Shown here: one piece after another, positions 4,581 to 5,847 of the stretch
Layout: each line of letters begins with the position of its first letter
How positions within the stretch are numbered: position 1 is the stretch's first letter
DNA from: Eubacteriales Family XIII. Incertae Sedis bacterium
GTDB taxonomy: Bacteria > Bacillota_A > Clostridia > Peptostreptococcales > Anaerovoracaceae
Direction: 5' to 3'
DNA length: 5,847 bases
NCBI GenBank assembly: GCA_031278145.1
Contig: JAITLA010000099.1
Location: 1 to 5,847 of the forward strand
Notes under the pieces: generated by a model
What the model was told of the DNA's origin: nothing
Databases searched by the model: none
What the model saw: only the letters and a program-made list of their open reading frames with translations
Position numbers and translations under genes: made by a program

Positions 4581-5847
4581 CCGCGTCGCGCTCCTCTCGC
4601 ATGAATTTGTAAACGGTGGATCTGGACACGTCGAGGATCTCGGCCGCGCGGCTGATGTTGTCGTTGCTCGCGCCGACCACATGGCGCACGTATTCGCCCA
4701 TCGCCTGCCGCAGGCTCGGCTGCCGCTCCCCGCCGCCCATAAGGCGCAGCGTCTGTCCCTTCCGCAGCTCGAGCGGCAGGTCCTCGACGGATATCGTATC
4801 GTTTCTGCACATGATCGCGGCGTATTCGATTGCGTTTTGCAGCTGCCTTATGTTGCCCGGCCAGTCGTAGGACGCGAGCACGGCTATCGCGCGCTTGTCC
4901 ACGCGCTTCCGCATCGTCCGCGGCATCCTCGAAAGAAAGGCCTCTATGAGCAGGGGGATGTCCTCCCGCCTTTCGCGAAGGGCCGGCGTCTTGATGTGCG
5001 CCACGTTCAGCCTGTAATACAGGTCGTGGCGGAAAAGCCCTTCCGCTATGAGCGCCTCCGGCTTGACGTTCGTGGCGGCTATGACGCGGACGTCCACGGG
5101 TATCTGCTTCGTTCCCCCGATGCGGGTCACGATGCTCTCCTGCAGGACGCGCAGCAGCTTCTGCTGCATCTCGCTCGACATGTTGCCGATCTCGTCGAAG
5201 AAGATCGTCCCGCCGTCGGCCAGCTCGAAAACGCCGGGCTTTCCCTCCTTCCTCGCGCCCGTGAAGGCCCCGCCCTCGTATCCGAACAGCTCACTCTCCA
5301 AAAGTTCCGTGGGCAGGGCGCCGCAATCGAGCGCCACGAAAGGATATTCCCTGCGCGCGCCTCTGTTGTGGATCGCCTGCGCAAACATCTCCTTGCCCGT
5401 TCCGCTTTCCCCCTCCAGCACGACGCGGATATTGTGCTCCGCCGCTTTCAGCGCCAGCGCCTTGCTCTCGCGAATGGCCTTCGACGCGCCGATGATGTCC
5501 GAAAATTCGTATTTGGCCTGGTGTTTGATCTTGCCGGCCAGCACCTTGATCTCGTGGATGCTCTTGAAGATGACAACCTTTCCTATCTCGTTTCCCGCCT
5601 CGCCCCGCACGGGCCGGACATCCAAAAAACAGCTGTATTTCTGCCCGCCGCCGTGTATGATCACCTCTTCGTTTTCGTATGAGAGCGCCGCGCTCCCGAG
5701 GAATCTGCCGAGGTCCGGGGTGGTGATGATCGCCTCCGCCGCGTCCCGGCCGATGATGTTGTCAAGCGCCTCGCCCATCAGGGCGCACATGCGCTTGTTG
5801 ATCTGGATGATCCGGCCGTCGCCGATATAGACCACGCCTTCGAGCAC
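4570..5847 (-). CDS. PAS-AAA+-Fis sigma-54-dependent transcriptional activator, 5' end outside window
   Basis: Bacterial enhancer-binding protein that remodels RNA polymerase-sigma-54 by ATP hydrolysis. The 425 visible residues start inside a PAS domain ([19 protein letters not shown], about 3-21, to about 97), then an AAA+ domain: [10 protein letters not shown] (118-126), Walker A GESGTGKE (146-153), the sigma-54-contacting GAFTGA loop (193-198), Walker [12 protein letters not shown] (D218, E219), sensor I AATN (257-260), arginine-finger region [10 protein letters not shown] (R273, R279) and sensor [12 protein letters not shown] (329-338). The C-terminus has a Fis-type helix-turn-helix ([20 protein letters not shown], 397-416). 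All catalytic motifs are intact, so it should be active. The frame is open at the edge, and the GTG there is probably an internal Val; the true start and any further sensor domain are missing. PAS input suggests response to a small ligand or cell state rather than phosphorylation. The likely target is the sigma-54 promoter at 2864-2878. Confidence 0.95.
   Translation of the reverse strand: MLEGVVYIGDGRIIQINKRMCALMGEALDNIIGRDAAEAIITTPDLGRFLGSAALSYENEEVIIHGGGQKYSCFLDVRPVRGEAGNEIGKVVIFKSIHEIKVLAGKIKHQAKYEFSDIIGASKAIRESKALALKAAEHNIRVVLEGESGTGKEMFAQAIHNRGARREYPFVALDCGALPTELLESELFGYEGGAFTGARKEGKPGVFELADGGTIFFDEIGNMSSEMQQKLLRVLQESIVTRIGGTKQIPVDVRVIAATNVKPEALIAEGLFRHDLYYRLNVAHIKTPALRERREDIPLLIEAFLSRMPRTMRKRVDKRAIAVLASYDWPGNIRQLQNAIEYAAIMCRNDTISVEDLPLELRKGQTLRLMGGGERQPSLRQAMGEYVRHVVGASNDNISRAAEILDVSRSTVYKFMREERDADGA
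4591..4598 (-). promoter_or_regulatory. Ribosome binding site of the deacylase-like gene, inside the regulator gene
   Basis: GAGAGGAG on the minus strand lies within the last codons of the regulator, 10 nt before the ATG at 4580. It supports that start over a longer frame reaching 4682, whose extra 34 residues have no family likeness. Confidence 0.7.

Noticed and set aside
3228..4604. Plus-strand frames of 190 and 224 codons opposite the deacylase-like gene
   Set aside because: They have no ribosome binding site or family likeness, and they mirror the coding periodicity of the minus-strand amidohydrolase.
4399..5682. 427-codon open frame on the plus strand opposite the regulator
   Set aside because: The minus strand encodes an intact AAA+ activator with all catalytic motifs. 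The plus-strand product has no recognisable motif.
5845..5847. GTG at the window edge as the true start of the regulator
   Set aside because: It falls within the first strand of the PAS domain, so it is more likely an internal valine codon. The real start is outside the window.

Overview
The window is a catabolic gene cluster in which every gene I can support lies on the minus strand, so it reads from right to left. In transcription order it holds: (1) the 3' part of a gene for a PAS-AAA+-Fis-type sigma-54 activator (4570-5847, 5' end outside the window); (2) an N-acyl-D-amino-acid deacylase-like amidohydrolase (3207-4580), overlapping the regulator by 11 nt; (3) a 405-nt intergenic control region (2802-3206); (4) a small two-helix membrane protein resembling DUF3311 (2544-2801); (5) a sodium:solute symporter (SSS/SLC5) gene (1069-2547), coupled to the small gene by an ATGA overlap; and (6) a YtcJ-like (Amidohydro_3) amidohydrolase (1-1035), whose 3' end is outside the window.

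The control region explains how the two halves may be linked. At 2864-2878, facing the transporter operon, is a sequence matching the sigma-54 consensus very closely (TGGCACG-N4-TTGC, exact GG-N10-GC spacing). The neighbouring gene encodes an activator with an intact GAFTGA loop, Walker A and Walker B. Upstream of this promoter is an AT-rich island (about 3050-3150) in otherwise GC-rich DNA. It holds a 15-bp palindrome, a spaced TGTACAAA/TTTGTACA inverted repeat and a possible sigma-70 promoter (TTGACA). These are candidate activator or repressor sites. Three GC-rich hairpins flank or punctuate the region.

Working model (inference): the PAS domain senses a metabolite or cell state. The activator then switches on uptake of a small organic acid or N-acylated/amide compound through the SSS carrier and its small partner, and the two amidohydrolases cleave amide bonds in the imported compound. 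The substrate cannot be read from the sequence. The deacylase-like enzyme departs from the D-aminoacylase pattern at metal-ligand positions, so its activity may differ from the family name.

Organism: GC-rich coding DNA, strong GGAGG-type ribosome binding sites and sigma-54 control of a peptide or amino-acid-type catabolic operon would fit a GC-rich anaerobic Bacillota (Clostridia) or a Synergistota member, but nothing here fixes the taxon. I saw no rRNA, tRNA, CRISPR array or insertion sequence. The long open frames on the plus strand are read as shadows of the minus-strand genes.
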